Source: Planococcus halotolerans (GTDB lineage Bacteria > Bacillota > Bacilli > Bacillales_A > Planococcaceae). Taken from it: a DNA stretch of 64,000 bases. Where the stretch lies: positions 44,661-108,660 of the forward strand of contig NZ_QLZR01000009.1 in assembly GCF_003289955.1 (NCBI RefSeq), read 5' to 3'. This document shows positions 48,501 through 56,783 of this stretch, in pieces (the first letter of the stretch is position 1; every line of letters starts with the position of its first letter). The position numbers and the translations under genes are program-made. The notes beneath the pieces were generated by a model. That model made no database searches, was not told where the DNA came from, and saw only the letters and a list, made by a program, of their open reading frames with translations.

Positions 48501-49679
48501 GACGGTAAGTTATCACTGAGTCCGGATAAAGACACAGTCGTAAACCTTCCAAAAGGCTCCAAAGTGTTGTCTGCATTAAAGACCAAAGATTTCTTAGCCA
48601 GTTTACCGAAATACGCAAATGGTATCGGGAACTTATGGGACAAGACAAAAAAAGGGGCTACGCATCTTTGGGACAAAGCAAAAGATACTGGAAAGAAAGT
48701 AATCAACAAGGCTTTCGACATCTTTGACTACATTAAGAATCCTTCCAAGCTTCTCGATGTGGCACTAAGCACTCTTGGCATCAGCAAACCCGGAGGCACA
48801 GGTTTCACATCTGATATGGCAAAAGGGACCTGGAACAAAGTGAAGTCCAGGGCAGTAAATTTTGTGAAAGGTAAACTCGCCGACTTCGGTGATAATAAAG
48901 GTCTGGGATTTGGTGCTGCATTCCGGAAGACTTCAAGTTACGGATGGCGGACACACCCTATCACTAAAAAACGGGAGTTGCACCGAGGAGATGATTACGG
49001 AGCTGCTCCTGGAACGAGAATTCCTGCCCAGGCAGCGGGTCGGGTTATCCAAGCGGCTTATCATGCTCTACGCGGAAATTATGTGCGGATTAAGAGTGGA
49101 ATCATGGAACGGATCTATCAACATAATGCCCGGAATTTGGTAGGAGTAGGCGATACGGTCCGTAAAGGGCAAGCTGTCGGAACTGTAGGGTCTACTGGTG
49201 CTTCCACTGGACCTCATTTACATTATGAGGTCTTGAAAAACGGAGGGGCTATAAATCCCGCAGGCTTCTTTAAAGGCGGCATCGTCAAAATGAAGCAGCT
49301 GGCTTGGATTGCTGAAAAAGGGATGGAAGCCATCATCCCTCTGGAAACAAACCGTGCTGAAGGACTCGATCTGTGGCGTAAAGTCGGTGAGCATTTCGGC
49401 TTTAATATGGATGCCTTAATGAACCCAGATGCCTTCAACGTGAATTTTGCAGGCAATGGCATGGAGCAAATGCAGAGCATGTCTGCTGCAGGCTCCAAGA
49501 TAACGAAGGCGTTCCAACCCGCAGCAACTAGCAGTACTCAGGCGAAGCAACCAGTCATCATTCAAACTGTTTTGCCGAACGGTAGAATCATGGCAGAAGA
49601 ATATATCGACGACTTCAATGCTGAAGATCAACGCCGCAAGAAAATGAAAAAACCCAATAAAGGAGGGAGAGTAAGTTGA
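45585..49679 (+). CDS. Tape measure protein with M23 peptidase
   Basis: 1364 residues. The N-terminal half is helical and coiled; about residues 400-560 contain three 60-residue units (type VFALFxNxDGTAIS...GLxPEEIQxIMDAV); about 590-760 are hydrophobic; an M23 peptidase lies at about 1110-1220 (HRGDDYGA, then GPHLHYE as zinc ligands). Tape measures set tail length; the peptidase probably opens the cell wall during DNA entry. AAGGAGGGGG precedes the ATG. Confidence 0.9.
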   Translation: MATNGKSNIEVTADTRKARKTMGDFFRDIENSGRRFNQVLNSLDPFNDLQRDAVRTSREMDELRDAARRLDSGLDNLGDGNNLDDLTRDLDTADRNMDDLEASTSNVDAALNNARREVEDFGDASVRESREAEGSFGRLGETAKRIGGVLIAAFAVDKIKDFATDLAATAGSAQAVKAQFSTVFGDMESEAAERLGAIAGEASILENRMKESFAKIAAFAKTGGMDTADSLNLADRSMRAIADSAAFYDKSLEDTTESLQSFLKGNFENDAALGLSATETTRNAAANDLYGKSFKDLSESQKQLTLLQMVEDANKVSGAFGQAARESDGWENVTGNMKQAWTDFKAVIGEPFLDVAVTGLKNMTALVSGLDTEAIRDNIGGAFKFVGGIVGTVKDKVGEFVDAFGALRDFLKGDESAESILSSFGVNPEEFSDTIQMANIMKEALSKVWDSFKDGKTYVDAVFALFKNEDGTAISLLHQMGLKPEEIQPIMDAVHEVQAVFEDFGERIKTALSPAKEAIEGVFALFLNMDGTAISIFHALGLNPEEIQKIMDAVDDIKQSFSDLWSELIDLAKTHGGNMAQYWTLIIDTAVAVFKLLMPYIKPALEAVFVFVSGIAKKISDFWKSDGEQLMQAIGNVFKGILAVIEFIMPLVLGIIKIVWGNIKGVISGALNVIMGIVKIFSGLFTGDFKKMWEGLVQVFKGAVEFIWNFIQLTFYGKILGGAKAFILTFRTFFVNLWAGIVQLFKGNATNALNIIKGAWSAISASTRSVFNSIWQFFRDIFMFIKNVITGAVSLYFKIIFTTWSSIFNVTKNVFTNVWNFFKSIFTTIRNFISGSASGIFNKIRDTWSALKNNTTGAFRDIFNGIKTKFTDIVNLAKGLPKRIGDGIGAMASKVTSGVTKVINKLASTLGKGVNGVIGGVNWVLGKIGVDTDIPKWSVPQYAQGTKDHPGGLAIVGDGKGRNSGSELIQTPDGKLSLSPDKDTVVNLPKGSKVLSALKTKDFLASLPKYANGIGNLWDKTKKGATHLWDKAKDTGKKVINKAFDIFDYIKNPSKLLDVALSTLGISKPGGTGFTSDMAKGTWNKVKSRAVNFVKGKLADFGDNKGLGFGAAFRKTSSYGWRTHPITKKRELHRGDDYGAAPGTRIPAQAAGRVIQAAYHALRGNYVRIKSGIMERIYQHNARNLVGVGDTVRKGQAVGTVGSTGASTGPHLHYEVLKNGGAINPAGFFKGGIVKMKQLAWIAEKGMEAIIPLETNRAEGLDLWRKVGEHFGFNMDALMNPDAFNVNFAGNGMEQMQSMSAAGSKITKAFQPAATSSTQAKQPVIIQTVLPNGRIMAEEYIDDFNAEDQRRKKMKKPNKGGRVS

Positions 49680-51109
49680 GCAGACTGACGTTTAATGGAA
49701 TTAGCAAAACTTATCTGAAAATCGCTCGGGACTGGTCCCTCCCGGGTTGGGCACCAATCGAGCGGGAGTACTTAACGGTTCCTCAACGAGCCGGCGGAAT
49801 ACCGAAGCGCATGCAGACAGGGATGCGCCGTTTCGATATTCCGATTATCATCGATTCTAAAACACTCATTGAAAAAGAAGCTTTTGTCGAAGACATGGCA
49901 AAATGGCTTATTCATGAGAAAGCTAAGCCATTGGTATTCTCCAAATATCCGAATCGCACTTTCTTTGCTGAGATAGAGGGTGCGCCGGTCTTCTCAGAAA
50001 TGTGGATGCGCGGCAAAGGTGTTATCTCAATTGTTTGTTCGGATCCATTCAAATACGGAGAGGAACGGACAGTAGATTTTGTCGACGGGGCTGCTATCGT
50101 AAATAACGAAGGCTCCGCTAATGCGAAGCCGATTTATGAATTCGATGTATTGGGAGATCTCACACATTTGGATGTATATACCGATTTTGCCTACATCCGT
50201 GCAGGTGAGGAGACACCAATCGACGTCCCGATTTATCAACAGCAAACCTTATTGCTGAATGACTCAATGAAAACTCTGACCGGTTGGACTGATGTTCTCA
50301 ATGTAGATAATGGCTATGTAACGGGTACAATGACGGCTACTCAGACCGGCTTCACTCCAACATCTTTTGGGGTTGAAGAAAGTCCGAGGAATTGGCAGGG
50401 GCCAGCAAAGGAGCGAACCATCCCGGATGGCCCAGTGCAAAACTTCCAGATGAGGGCAACTGTAGAACTGCTGAATGTAGGCAAGCAGACGGGGATGATT
50501 GAGATCTACTGTATGGATGTCGACGGAAATACCGTTATTAAAGTCGGAATTGAGGACATCATGCAATCAATTTCGGAAGTGCAAGCAAAGTTCCAGTTGG
50601 GTAATATTGAAAACCGGAAAGTACAGAATTACCGGACCGCAGACTATAAGCCTGCGTGGAACAATTATAAAGGAATTCTACGTTTATTTCGGAGTGGAAA
50701 TCGTATCCGTCCTTATTTTGCGTTGGTTCAGCCTGATGGTAAGTATGACTGGGTCTCGTCAAATTATGTATATACTGACGATCTTGGAGAGTACATGGCA
50801 CCCATCAGTCGCATCAAAGTGGCGATTCGGAAATGGCCGGGTACGTCGGAAGCGGTCATGAAGGTTCGAGATTTGAAAGTTTGGCGGTTGAATGATCCGC
50901 AAGAGGGGGTTCCGATTATCGCTTCTGCAGAAGACAAAATCGTCATTGATACAAACGACAGCTCCATCCGTTTAAACGGAGAAGAGCGGAAAGACCTGAA
51001 AGAATTCGGCGCATCTTTTTTCAAATTACCTCCGGGCAGCACGGCCGTACTGGTTCAACCATTTGAAAAAGTCGTCGGAAAAGTACGGTATAAGGAGCCA
51101 TTCAGATGA
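49676..51109 (+). CDS. Distal tail protein Dit
   Basis: 477 residues. The N-terminal about 150 match the Dit hub pattern (LTVPQRAGGIPKRMQTGMRR; SIVCSDPFKYG), followed by extra strand-rich domains that may bind carbohydrate. TTG start with AAAGGAGGGAGAG upstream, overlapping the tape measure stop. Confidence 0.8.
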   Translation: MSRLTFNGISKTYLKIARDWSLPGWAPIEREYLTVPQRAGGIPKRMQTGMRRFDIPIIIDSKTLIEKEAFVEDMAKWLIHEKAKPLVFSKYPNRTFFAEIEGAPVFSEMWMRGKGVISIVCSDPFKYGEERTVDFVDGAAIVNNEGSANAKPIYEFDVLGDLTHLDVYTDFAYIRAGEETPIDVPIYQQQTLLLNDSMKTLTGWTDVLNVDNGYVTGTMTATQTGFTPTSFGVEESPRNWQGPAKERTIPDGPVQNFQMRATVELLNVGKQTGMIEIYCMDVDGNTVIKVGIEDIMQSISEVQAKFQLGNIENRKVQNYRTADYKPAWNNYKGILRLFRSGNRIRPYFALVQPDGKYDWVSSNYVYTDDLGEYMAPISRIKVAIRKWPGTSEAVMKVRDLKVWRLNDPQEGVPIIASAEDKIVIDTNDSSIRLNGEERKDLKEFGASFFKLPPGSTAVLVQPFEKVVGKVRYKEPFR

Positions 51110-54100
51110 CAATCATTCATATCTTAAATCATCAGACGGGCGAGCTTATCGGCCACTTGGACAGCGAAAGTGATAAATTCTTCTGGGATGCCAAACATGT
51201 TCATGGGTTGGACGGAGAACATTCCCAACAACTCACCATGCCGGCCGACTTGGAAGAAGCTGCACTTTTAGAAGGGCGTACCCGCTTTCTGATACCGCTG
51301 GAGGATGGCGGTTTTGAAGAGTTCATTCATTTTGAATCGGACACGCAGATGGAAGATGAAAAAACGATTTATGGAACACCCTATTACAAAGAAATGGACA
51401 AGAAGTATATTCTGCCTCCTGGGAAATACATCGGAACAGCCAAAGAGCTAGCGGATTTGGTGTTGCCCTTTGTGAAGTTTGAAGTAGGGGTAGTCGAGGA
51501 CATTAATAAACGGACGATTACCATCGACCGGCACGTCGGAGCGTATTCTTTCCTGGAGAAAATCTCTTCGGCATTCAATTTGGAAATGCAATTCCGACTA
51601 ACTACTGCAGGCAGCCGTATAACCGGCCGCTTTGCTGACTTCTTCAAGAGAATTGGAGCCGACACGCGTAAAGAAATCGAGCTGGGTAAAGATTTGTTGG
51701 CAATCAATAAGAAAGAACATGCCACCCGAATCGTCACCGGTCTTTTTTGCATTGGTCCCGAAAGGGAAGACGGGACAATGTTAACCACCACGATTTTTGA
51801 CGACGACGCATTTCAGCGCTGGAATGAAGACGGAGAACATATTGTAGATATCTACGAGCCTGAGAGCACTGAGCAAGACATGACGCTTGCTCAATTGCAG
51901 CAGTACGGTAGAACCGAATTGAACAAGCGGATCGCTTCCGTCTATGAATACACTGTGACAGCTGCATCCCTCGAGGAATTGTTCCCACACGAAAAAGTGC
52001 GTTTAGGTGACGGGGTCCGGCTGAAGAACCCAGAGTTCTCTCCGCCACTTTATGCAGATGCGCGGGTTATTCGGATAGAACGCTCTCTTACGGATCCGGA
52101 TGCAAAGACGTATGACATTGGTGAAATAGTCACTTATGACGAAGATGAAATACTCCAATCTTTCCGCAGACTGCAGCAACAGCATAATATGCGTGTTATC
52201 CGGTCAACTGAGAAGCCGCTAGGAAGCTCAAATAAAATCTGGGTTCAGATTGCACCGGCAGCTAATGGCAAGCCTGCAATGGAAGTCCCGCACGTTTGGA
52301 GCACGCAGCTGAACGACTGGGTGAAAGTGGCACCAACGACTGCCGCTGAAATTGGCGCCGAACCGGAAATCCCGACACAGCCAACGCCACCTGACCCGGC
52401 CATTCATAAAAAGTGGGTGGACAATTCAAGTGAAATCGCGGAATTGAAGATGTGGAATGCGACGACTTCTACTTGGGATGCAGTACAAGGGCCACCAGGG
52501 CCGCCGGGCGCTCCGGGATATACGCCGGTCAAAGGGACCGACTATTTCGACGGGGCTCCTGGACAGGACGGCACAGACGGCACATCGTCGTACTTGTGGA
52601 TTCGCTACTCGCAAAATGCGGACGGCAGCGGCATGGTCGATTACCCGATCGACGCCAAATATATCGGTGTGGCGACTACTCAGATAGGCGTTGCACCTAC
52701 CGCGCCGAGTGCTTACCGCTGGACACTGATCAAAGGGACGGATGGCTTGCCTGGTGAACCGGGAAGCGACGGAAAGACTTCATACTTACACATTAAGTAT
52801 TCGAACGATGGCGGCGTTACCTTTACGGCAAGTACCGGAGAAGACGCGGGCAGCTGGATTGGAACTTATGTGGATTTCACTGTTGCGGATTCAACAAATG
52901 TCGCTGCTTATACTTGGAACAAAGTTAAAGGCGATAAAGGCGAGACAGGTGATCCAGGGAAGGGGATTGTTTCGGCAGTCGTCACATATCAATTAGATAC
53001 GGATGGAACGTCTGCGCCGAGCGGGACATGGTCTTCGACAATACCTGCGCCGATTAAAGGTCAGTATTTATGGACGCGGACTATTTCGACATATACCGAT
53101 AATTCGACGGTGACGACCTATTCCGTTTCGTATCTGGCGACGGATGGACAAACAGGCAAAGGCATCAGCAGCACAGCGGTCGCTTATCAGATTGGATCAA
53201 GCGGCACGACTGCGCCTACTGGGCCATGGTCCGCAACCGTTCCCGCGCCAGTTCCGGGAAGTTATCTATGGACAAGAACGATCATCACTTATTCAGACAA
53301 CACGACTTCGCTTTCATATTCGACCGCTTACTATGCACTAGACGGACAGAAGGGTGATCCTGGCGCAAAAGGAGATCCAGGGCAACCGACATACACTTGG
53401 GTTAAGTATGCGGACGATATAAGCGGCGGTGGTATGAGCGATTCGCCGACTGGGAAAAAATATATCGGCATGGCTTTTAACAAGCTGTCAGCAACCGAAA
53501 GCTTAACTTCGGCTGATTATACATGGTCGCCGCTTTTCGAATCGATAGTCCCGATTGCAAACGGAAAAGTCTTTCACAATCCTAACGGGGCTAGTTATTA
53601 CGCAGGCGGAACCGTCACGGGTGCGCTTATTGTAGAAACGCCTATAATGCCTAGCAAAATGATTACAATGAGAATTACGGGATACAATTATCTTAGAGAT
53701 AAGGCATCTATCGATATAGCCATTTCCTTTTACGCTTACACTAACGGGGCGCTGAATTATAGTTATATAAACAAAGGCGACTTCCCTATAAATAGGGTGA
53801 GGATCGGCATAGATTCCACTGGAAAATTCGTATTGATTTTAGGGGAAACAAATACGAGCTGGTCATACCCTTCAATCAAAGTCGAATCGATGCAAGCGTC
53901 TTATCAAGTGCCGCCGGACGATTGGATCGGTGGATGGAAAATGTCCACGAATTCGGTCTTGCCTACTTTGACGAATCAAATTGAAATAAGCGGGAAGGAT
54001 ATTCTTAAATCCGTCGAAGTTTCGCAAGCGACTGCAGACGGCAAGAATACTATATTCTACCAGTCGACCGCGCCTTCTGCGGTAGGTAGAAAAGAAAATG

Positions 54101-54963
54101 ATGTATGGTTTAATACTGGCGACGGAAACCGAATGAACCGCTTCGTCAGCGGGGCTTGGACACTTGAGCGATTCGGAGAAAACGCGATTTCTGACCTTTC
54201 CATCACGAACGCAAAAATAAAAGACGGGACAATCGACAGCGCAAAAATCGCGAATCTGGATGCTGCGAAAATAACGTCGGGCATCATTGACAGCGTGACG
54301 TACAGATCAGGCTACGGAACGATGCAGCGATTCGAACTATCGGGCGGGACAGCGACGTTCATTGAAGACACAGCACTTGGAACACAAACCATCACGAAAA
54401 TAAACGACGATGGTGTTTCAATACAAGCCAAAGACGGAGCGACTGTCGACTATTCTGCGCGCCTTACGGCTGGCGGTGTATTCTTGGGTTATGAATCCAT
54501 TGGTTATAAAGGGAAATATTCGGTGAATCATTTAATTCTAGACGACACTGGTCTTGGTGAAACTTTGCTTTCTGTCGAATCCGCCTTCGCACAATTAGTA
54601 AGCAAAAAAGGGCTGCGGATTCAAGGAGAATCAGAATATAACTTCCTTAGTAACGGGGGCTATTCGATTCTAGGCGGGCAGTTAGTTTTCCATAAAAACA
54701 GCGATCCGACTACGAATATAAAAGAAACAGGATTCATGGCAATCGGTTCGATGGGCGGTGGGACGACGGGCTTCACAACGTTCGGCGCGACAAATTTCAG
54801 AACAAGAAAAACCTATACGCCAGCGTCTATAAGCTATACGACTATTTCGTCGAACCGCGATCCTTCTTTTTACGACATAAACCCAGATGGTTTTATGTTT
54901 GCCTTGAATGGAAGCGGAACAACAAACGCGCTAGTCTTTTTCCGCGGTAAATACACAGCATAA
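51106..54963 (+). CDS. Tail tip protein with collagen-like and fibre regions
   Basis: 1285 residues. The N-terminal about 380 have the Tal/prophage tail endopeptidase (gp27-like hub) pattern (TIIHILNHQTGELIGHL). Then a collagen-like stretch (GPPGPPGAPGYTP at about 465-480), repeated modules ending GDKGETGDPG and KGDPGAKGDPG, and a C-terminal strand-rich fibre. It is the likely receptor-binding and cell-contact protein. ATG overlaps the Dit stop. Confidence 0.8.
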   Translation: MTIIHILNHQTGELIGHLDSESDKFFWDAKHVHGLDGEHSQQLTMPADLEEAALLEGRTRFLIPLEDGGFEEFIHFESDTQMEDEKTIYGTPYYKEMDKKYILPPGKYIGTAKELADLVLPFVKFEVGVVEDINKRTITIDRHVGAYSFLEKISSAFNLEMQFRLTTAGSRITGRFADFFKRIGADTRKEIELGKDLLAINKKEHATRIVTGLFCIGPEREDGTMLTTTIFDDDAFQRWNEDGEHIVDIYEPESTEQDMTLAQLQQYGRTELNKRIASVYEYTVTAASLEELFPHEKVRLGDGVRLKNPEFSPPLYADARVIRIERSLTDPDAKTYDIGEIVTYDEDEILQSFRRLQQQHNMRVIRSTEKPLGSSNKIWVQIAPAANGKPAMEVPHVWSTQLNDWVKVAPTTAAEIGAEPEIPTQPTPPDPAIHKKWVDNSSEIAELKMWNATTSTWDAVQGPPGPPGAPGYTPVKGTDYFDGAPGQDGTDGTSSYLWIRYSQNADGSGMVDYPIDAKYIGVATTQIGVAPTAPSAYRWTLIKGTDGLPGEPGSDGKTSYLHIKYSNDGGVTFTASTGEDAGSWIGTYVDFTVADSTNVAAYTWNKVKGDKGETGDPGKGIVSAVVTYQLDTDGTSAPSGTWSSTIPAPIKGQYLWTRTISTYTDNSTVTTYSVSYLATDGQTGKGISSTAVAYQIGSSGTTAPTGPWSATVPAPVPGSYLWTRTIITYSDNTTSLSYSTAYYALDGQKGDPGAKGDPGQPTYTWVKYADDISGGGMSDSPTGKKYIGMAFNKLSATESLTSADYTWSPLFESIVPIANGKVFHNPNGASYYAGGTVTGALIVETPIMPSKMITMRITGYNYLRDKASIDIAISFYAYTNGALNYSYINKGDFPINRVRIGIDSTGKFVLILGETNTSWSYPSIKVESMQASYQVPPDDWIGGWKMSTNSVLPTLTNQIEISGKDILKSVEVSQATADGKNTIFYQSTAPSAVGRKENDVWFNTGDGNRMNRFVSGAWTLERFGENAISDLSITNAKIKDGTIDSAKIANLDAAKITSGIIDSVTYRSGYGTMQRFELSGGTATFIEDTALGTQTITKINDDGVSIQAKDGATVDYSARLTAGGVFLGYESIGYKGKYSVNHLILDDTGLGETLLSVESAFAQLVSKKGLRIQGESEYNFLSNGGYSILGGQLVFHKNSDPTTNIKETGFMAIGSMGGGTTGFTTFGATNFRTRKTYTPASISYTTISSNRDPSFYDINPDGFMFALNGSGTTNALVFFRGKYTA

Positions 54964-54976
54964 AGGAGGAATTAAG

Positions 54977-55282
54977 ATGATCAAGGGATTGCTGAAAGGA
55001 AAACCGGCTATCCAGATTGATTGCGTCGGGTGTGGTTTCTCTTATGAATCCCGATACATTCGCGGCCAGCTGATAAAGTACAGCCGGGAATTCGGAGAAT
55101 ACGAAAATCACACCGCAGAGCCTTGCACGAATTGCGGAATGGGTACGGTTATCAACTTAAATTTACCGGAAGCGGAATTGAGCGAAGCGTTTATGGAAGA
55201 AATGGGAATGCCGGAAGAAGAACGCCAGCAACGGCGAGTGATAAAAGATTTCAAAACCGAAATCACATTCGAGGAGAGGTAG
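54977..55282 (+). CDS. Zinc-ribbon phage protein
   Basis: 101 residues with C-V-G-C (about 17-20) and C-T-N-C (about 50-53), a zinc-ribbon arrangement, and an acidic helical tail. AAAGGAGG precedes the ATG. Sits after the fibre gene; function unknown. Confidence 0.6.
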   Translation: MIKGLLKGKPAIQIDCVGCGFSYESRYIRGQLIKYSREFGEYENHTAEPCTNCGMGTVINLNLPEAELSEAFMEEMGMPEEERQQRRVIKDFKTEITFEER

Positions 55283-55294
55283 GTGAGAGCAGAT

Positions 55295-55456
55295 ATGAAT
55301 CCACGGTCACAAGGACAAATGGTTGCTGATCAATTGGCAGCCCGAGTCGGGCAATTGGAGTTGGAAAAGGCAATCATTCAAGCAAACCTGGAATCCAAAA
55401 CACATGAATGCGAAGCATACAAGGAAGAAATCGGAAAGCTAAAAGGCGAAAAGTAA
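55295..55456 (+). CDS. Small coiled-coil phage protein
   Basis: 53 residues (MNPRSQGQMVADQLAARVGQ), helical throughout with heptad-like spacing of Leu and Ile. TAGGTGA lies 8 bases before ATG 55295; a GTG at 55283 is an alternative start. Confidence 0.5.
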   Translation: MNPRSQGQMVADQLAARVGQLELEKAIIQANLESKTHECEAYKEEIGKLKGEK

Positions 55457-55485
55457 AGAGTGTCCATCCGGGCTCTCTTTTTTTG
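55456..55485 (+). terminator. Terminator, cassette copy 1
   Basis: AGAG...CTCT hairpin with the GAGTGTCC left arm and a run of T. Similar left arms occur at 55806 and 56160. Confidence 0.65.
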
Positions 55486-55509
55486 TAAAAGGTATTCTCT
55501 TCTCTCCTG

Positions 55510-55515
55510 TATAAT
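55510..55515 (+). promoter_or_regulatory. Cassette promoter 1 (-10)
   Basis: TATAAT 21 bases after TTGTAA, which overlaps the T run of the preceding terminator. The same geometry recurs at 55857. Confidence 0.5.
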
Positions 55516-55543
55516 TAAAGTAATGGAGAAAGGAGAATAGTGC

Positions 55544-55804
55544 ATGAACCCTCATCCGAATTTCAAAGAAGGTTTAACCTTTATTGATCTGCCTAAAAGA
55601 AGTGCGATTATTCATTATCGCTATAATGGAATATTAGTGGTTAGGTTGGTTTTTAATTTCGCTAAAGGAGAACCGGACGAATTAGACGATACACTAAAAC
55701 ATTTCATGGGCTTTGAATCTTACGAAGAAGAAGAGAAATTTTTGATATCTAAACGACAGGAAGCATGGAAGAAGTTTTGTAGCGTCAGAGAAAGAGAGAT
55801 TTGA
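55544..55804 (+). CDS. Hypothetical moron protein
   Basis: 86 residues, mixed alpha/beta, no family recognised. AGAAAGGAGAA precedes the ATG. It has its own promoter-like TATAAT and is flanked by terminators, a typical moron layout. Confidence 0.55.
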   Translation: MNPHPNFKEGLTFIDLPKRSAIIHYRYNGILVVRLVFNFAKGEPDELDDTLKHFMGFESYEEEEKFLISKRQEAWKKFCSVREREI

Positions 55805-55831
55805 GAGTGTCCTCCCGGACGTTCTTTTTTT
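55804..55831 (+). terminator. Terminator, cassette copy 2
   Basis: GAGTGTCC pairs with GGACGTTC (G-T pairs allowed, loop TCCC), followed by seven T. Confidence 0.75.
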
Positions 55832-55856
55832 GCAGGATTTCCCGTTCTCCTTGCCG

Positions 55857-55862
55857 TATAAT
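55857..55862 (+). promoter_or_regulatory. Cassette promoter 2 (-10)
   Basis: TATAAT 21 bases after TTGCAG overlapping the terminator T run, as at 55510. Confidence 0.5.
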
Positions 55863-55882
55863 GGGAGTAGGGAGAGATGAAA

Positions 55883-56152
55883 GTGAATAGAATGAAAATG
55901 CACAAGATATGGTCATACATGAAGAAACGCTGTGATGATAGTAAAGATCCACTCTATAAAAATTACGGAGCTATAGGGATAGGGTATCAATCTTCTTGGG
56001 CGAATTTTGAAAATTTTTTTGAGGATATGAATACGGACTATCCAAGAAGTGTAGTTTTAGAGCGACATGACAAACAGTCTGATTTCTCTATAGAGAATTG
56101 CTGTTGGCGCGATATTTTAGATCGAGACATCAGAGTAGTAGATTATAAATAA
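55883..56152 (+). CDS. HNH/AP2-endonuclease-like small protein
   Basis: About 89 residues resembling the DNA-binding and HNH-side motif of phage homing endonucleases (KIWSYMKKRCDD; YKNYGAIGIGYQSSWANFEN; SIENCCW). The catalytic HNH pattern is incomplete, so it may be a domesticated DNA-binding form. ATG 55877 is very close to GGAGAG; GTG 55883 is preferred. Confidence 0.55.
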   Translation: MNRMKMHKIWSYMKKRCDDSKDPLYKNYGAIGIGYQSSWANFENFFEDMNTDYPRSVVLERHDKQSDFSIENCCWRDILDRDIRVVDYK

Positions 56153-56158
56153 TTCTAA

Positions 56159-56186
56159 AGAGTGTCCAATTGGGCGCTCTTTTTTC
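56159..56186 (+). terminator. Terminator, cassette copy 3
   Basis: GAGTGTCC pairs fully (with G-T) with GGGCGCTC, loop AATT, then six T. A weaker stem with a T run follows at 56205-56230. Confidence 0.8.
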
Positions 56187-56290
56187 TGTGCAATAAAACG
56201 TAAGGACTCCTTTAGGGAGCTCTTTTTATATATCAAATAAGAGAAAAGAAAGCATTAGGGGGTCCATCCTAAAACGAAGAGAGGAAGATC

Positions 56291-56782
56291 ATGATGGACA
56301 TTTTATTTTTACTAACAGTTGGAGGTGCTGATTTGGAACACTTAGAAGTTGCACGTATGTATTTATTCGGACCGGTGAAGTTCCTGGATTTCTTGATGCT
56401 GCTGATGGCGCTGGATATCCTGACCGGAATTTTCAAGGCAATAAAAAACGGAAACCTGTGGTCGAGAAAGAGTCTGTTCGGCTACGCCCGGAAGATTCTT
56501 ATTTTTGGTGTGATCATTGTCGCCAATATCATCGATCAGATTTTGGGGCTGAACGGGGCGATCACATACGCAACTGTCATTTTCTATATCGCAAATGAAG
56601 TGTTATCGATTATAGAGAACTTGGCGCAGGTCGGCGTACTTGTCCCTAAGGAGCTGGCCGATAAATTGAAAGTCATGCAACCGAGCGAAACAGCTTCGCT
56701 GGGAAGCCAATTCAAGGAAGAACTGACCGGCAGCAAAGTGGAGCACGAACTGCAAGAAGCGAAGAAAGAGGAGGTAAATTAA
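56291..56782 (+). CDS. Holin, toxin-secretion/phage lysis family
   Basis: 163 residues from ATG 56291, or 149 from TTG 56333 which has a better ribosome-binding site (TTGGAGGTG). About three membrane helices (FLDFLMLLMALDILTGIF; ILIFGVIIVANIID; ATVIFYIANEVLSII) of the phi29-like holin family. It forms the lysis pore that releases or activates the endolysin encoded one base downstream. Confidence 0.85.
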   Translation: MMDILFLLTVGGADLEHLEVARMYLFGPVKFLDFLMLLMALDILTGIFKAIKNGNLWSRKSLFGYARKILIFGVIIVANIIDQILGLNGAITYATVIFYIANEVLSIIENLAQVGVLVPKELADKLKVMQPSETASLGSQFKEELTGSKVEHELQEAKKEEVN

Positions 56783-56783
56783 T

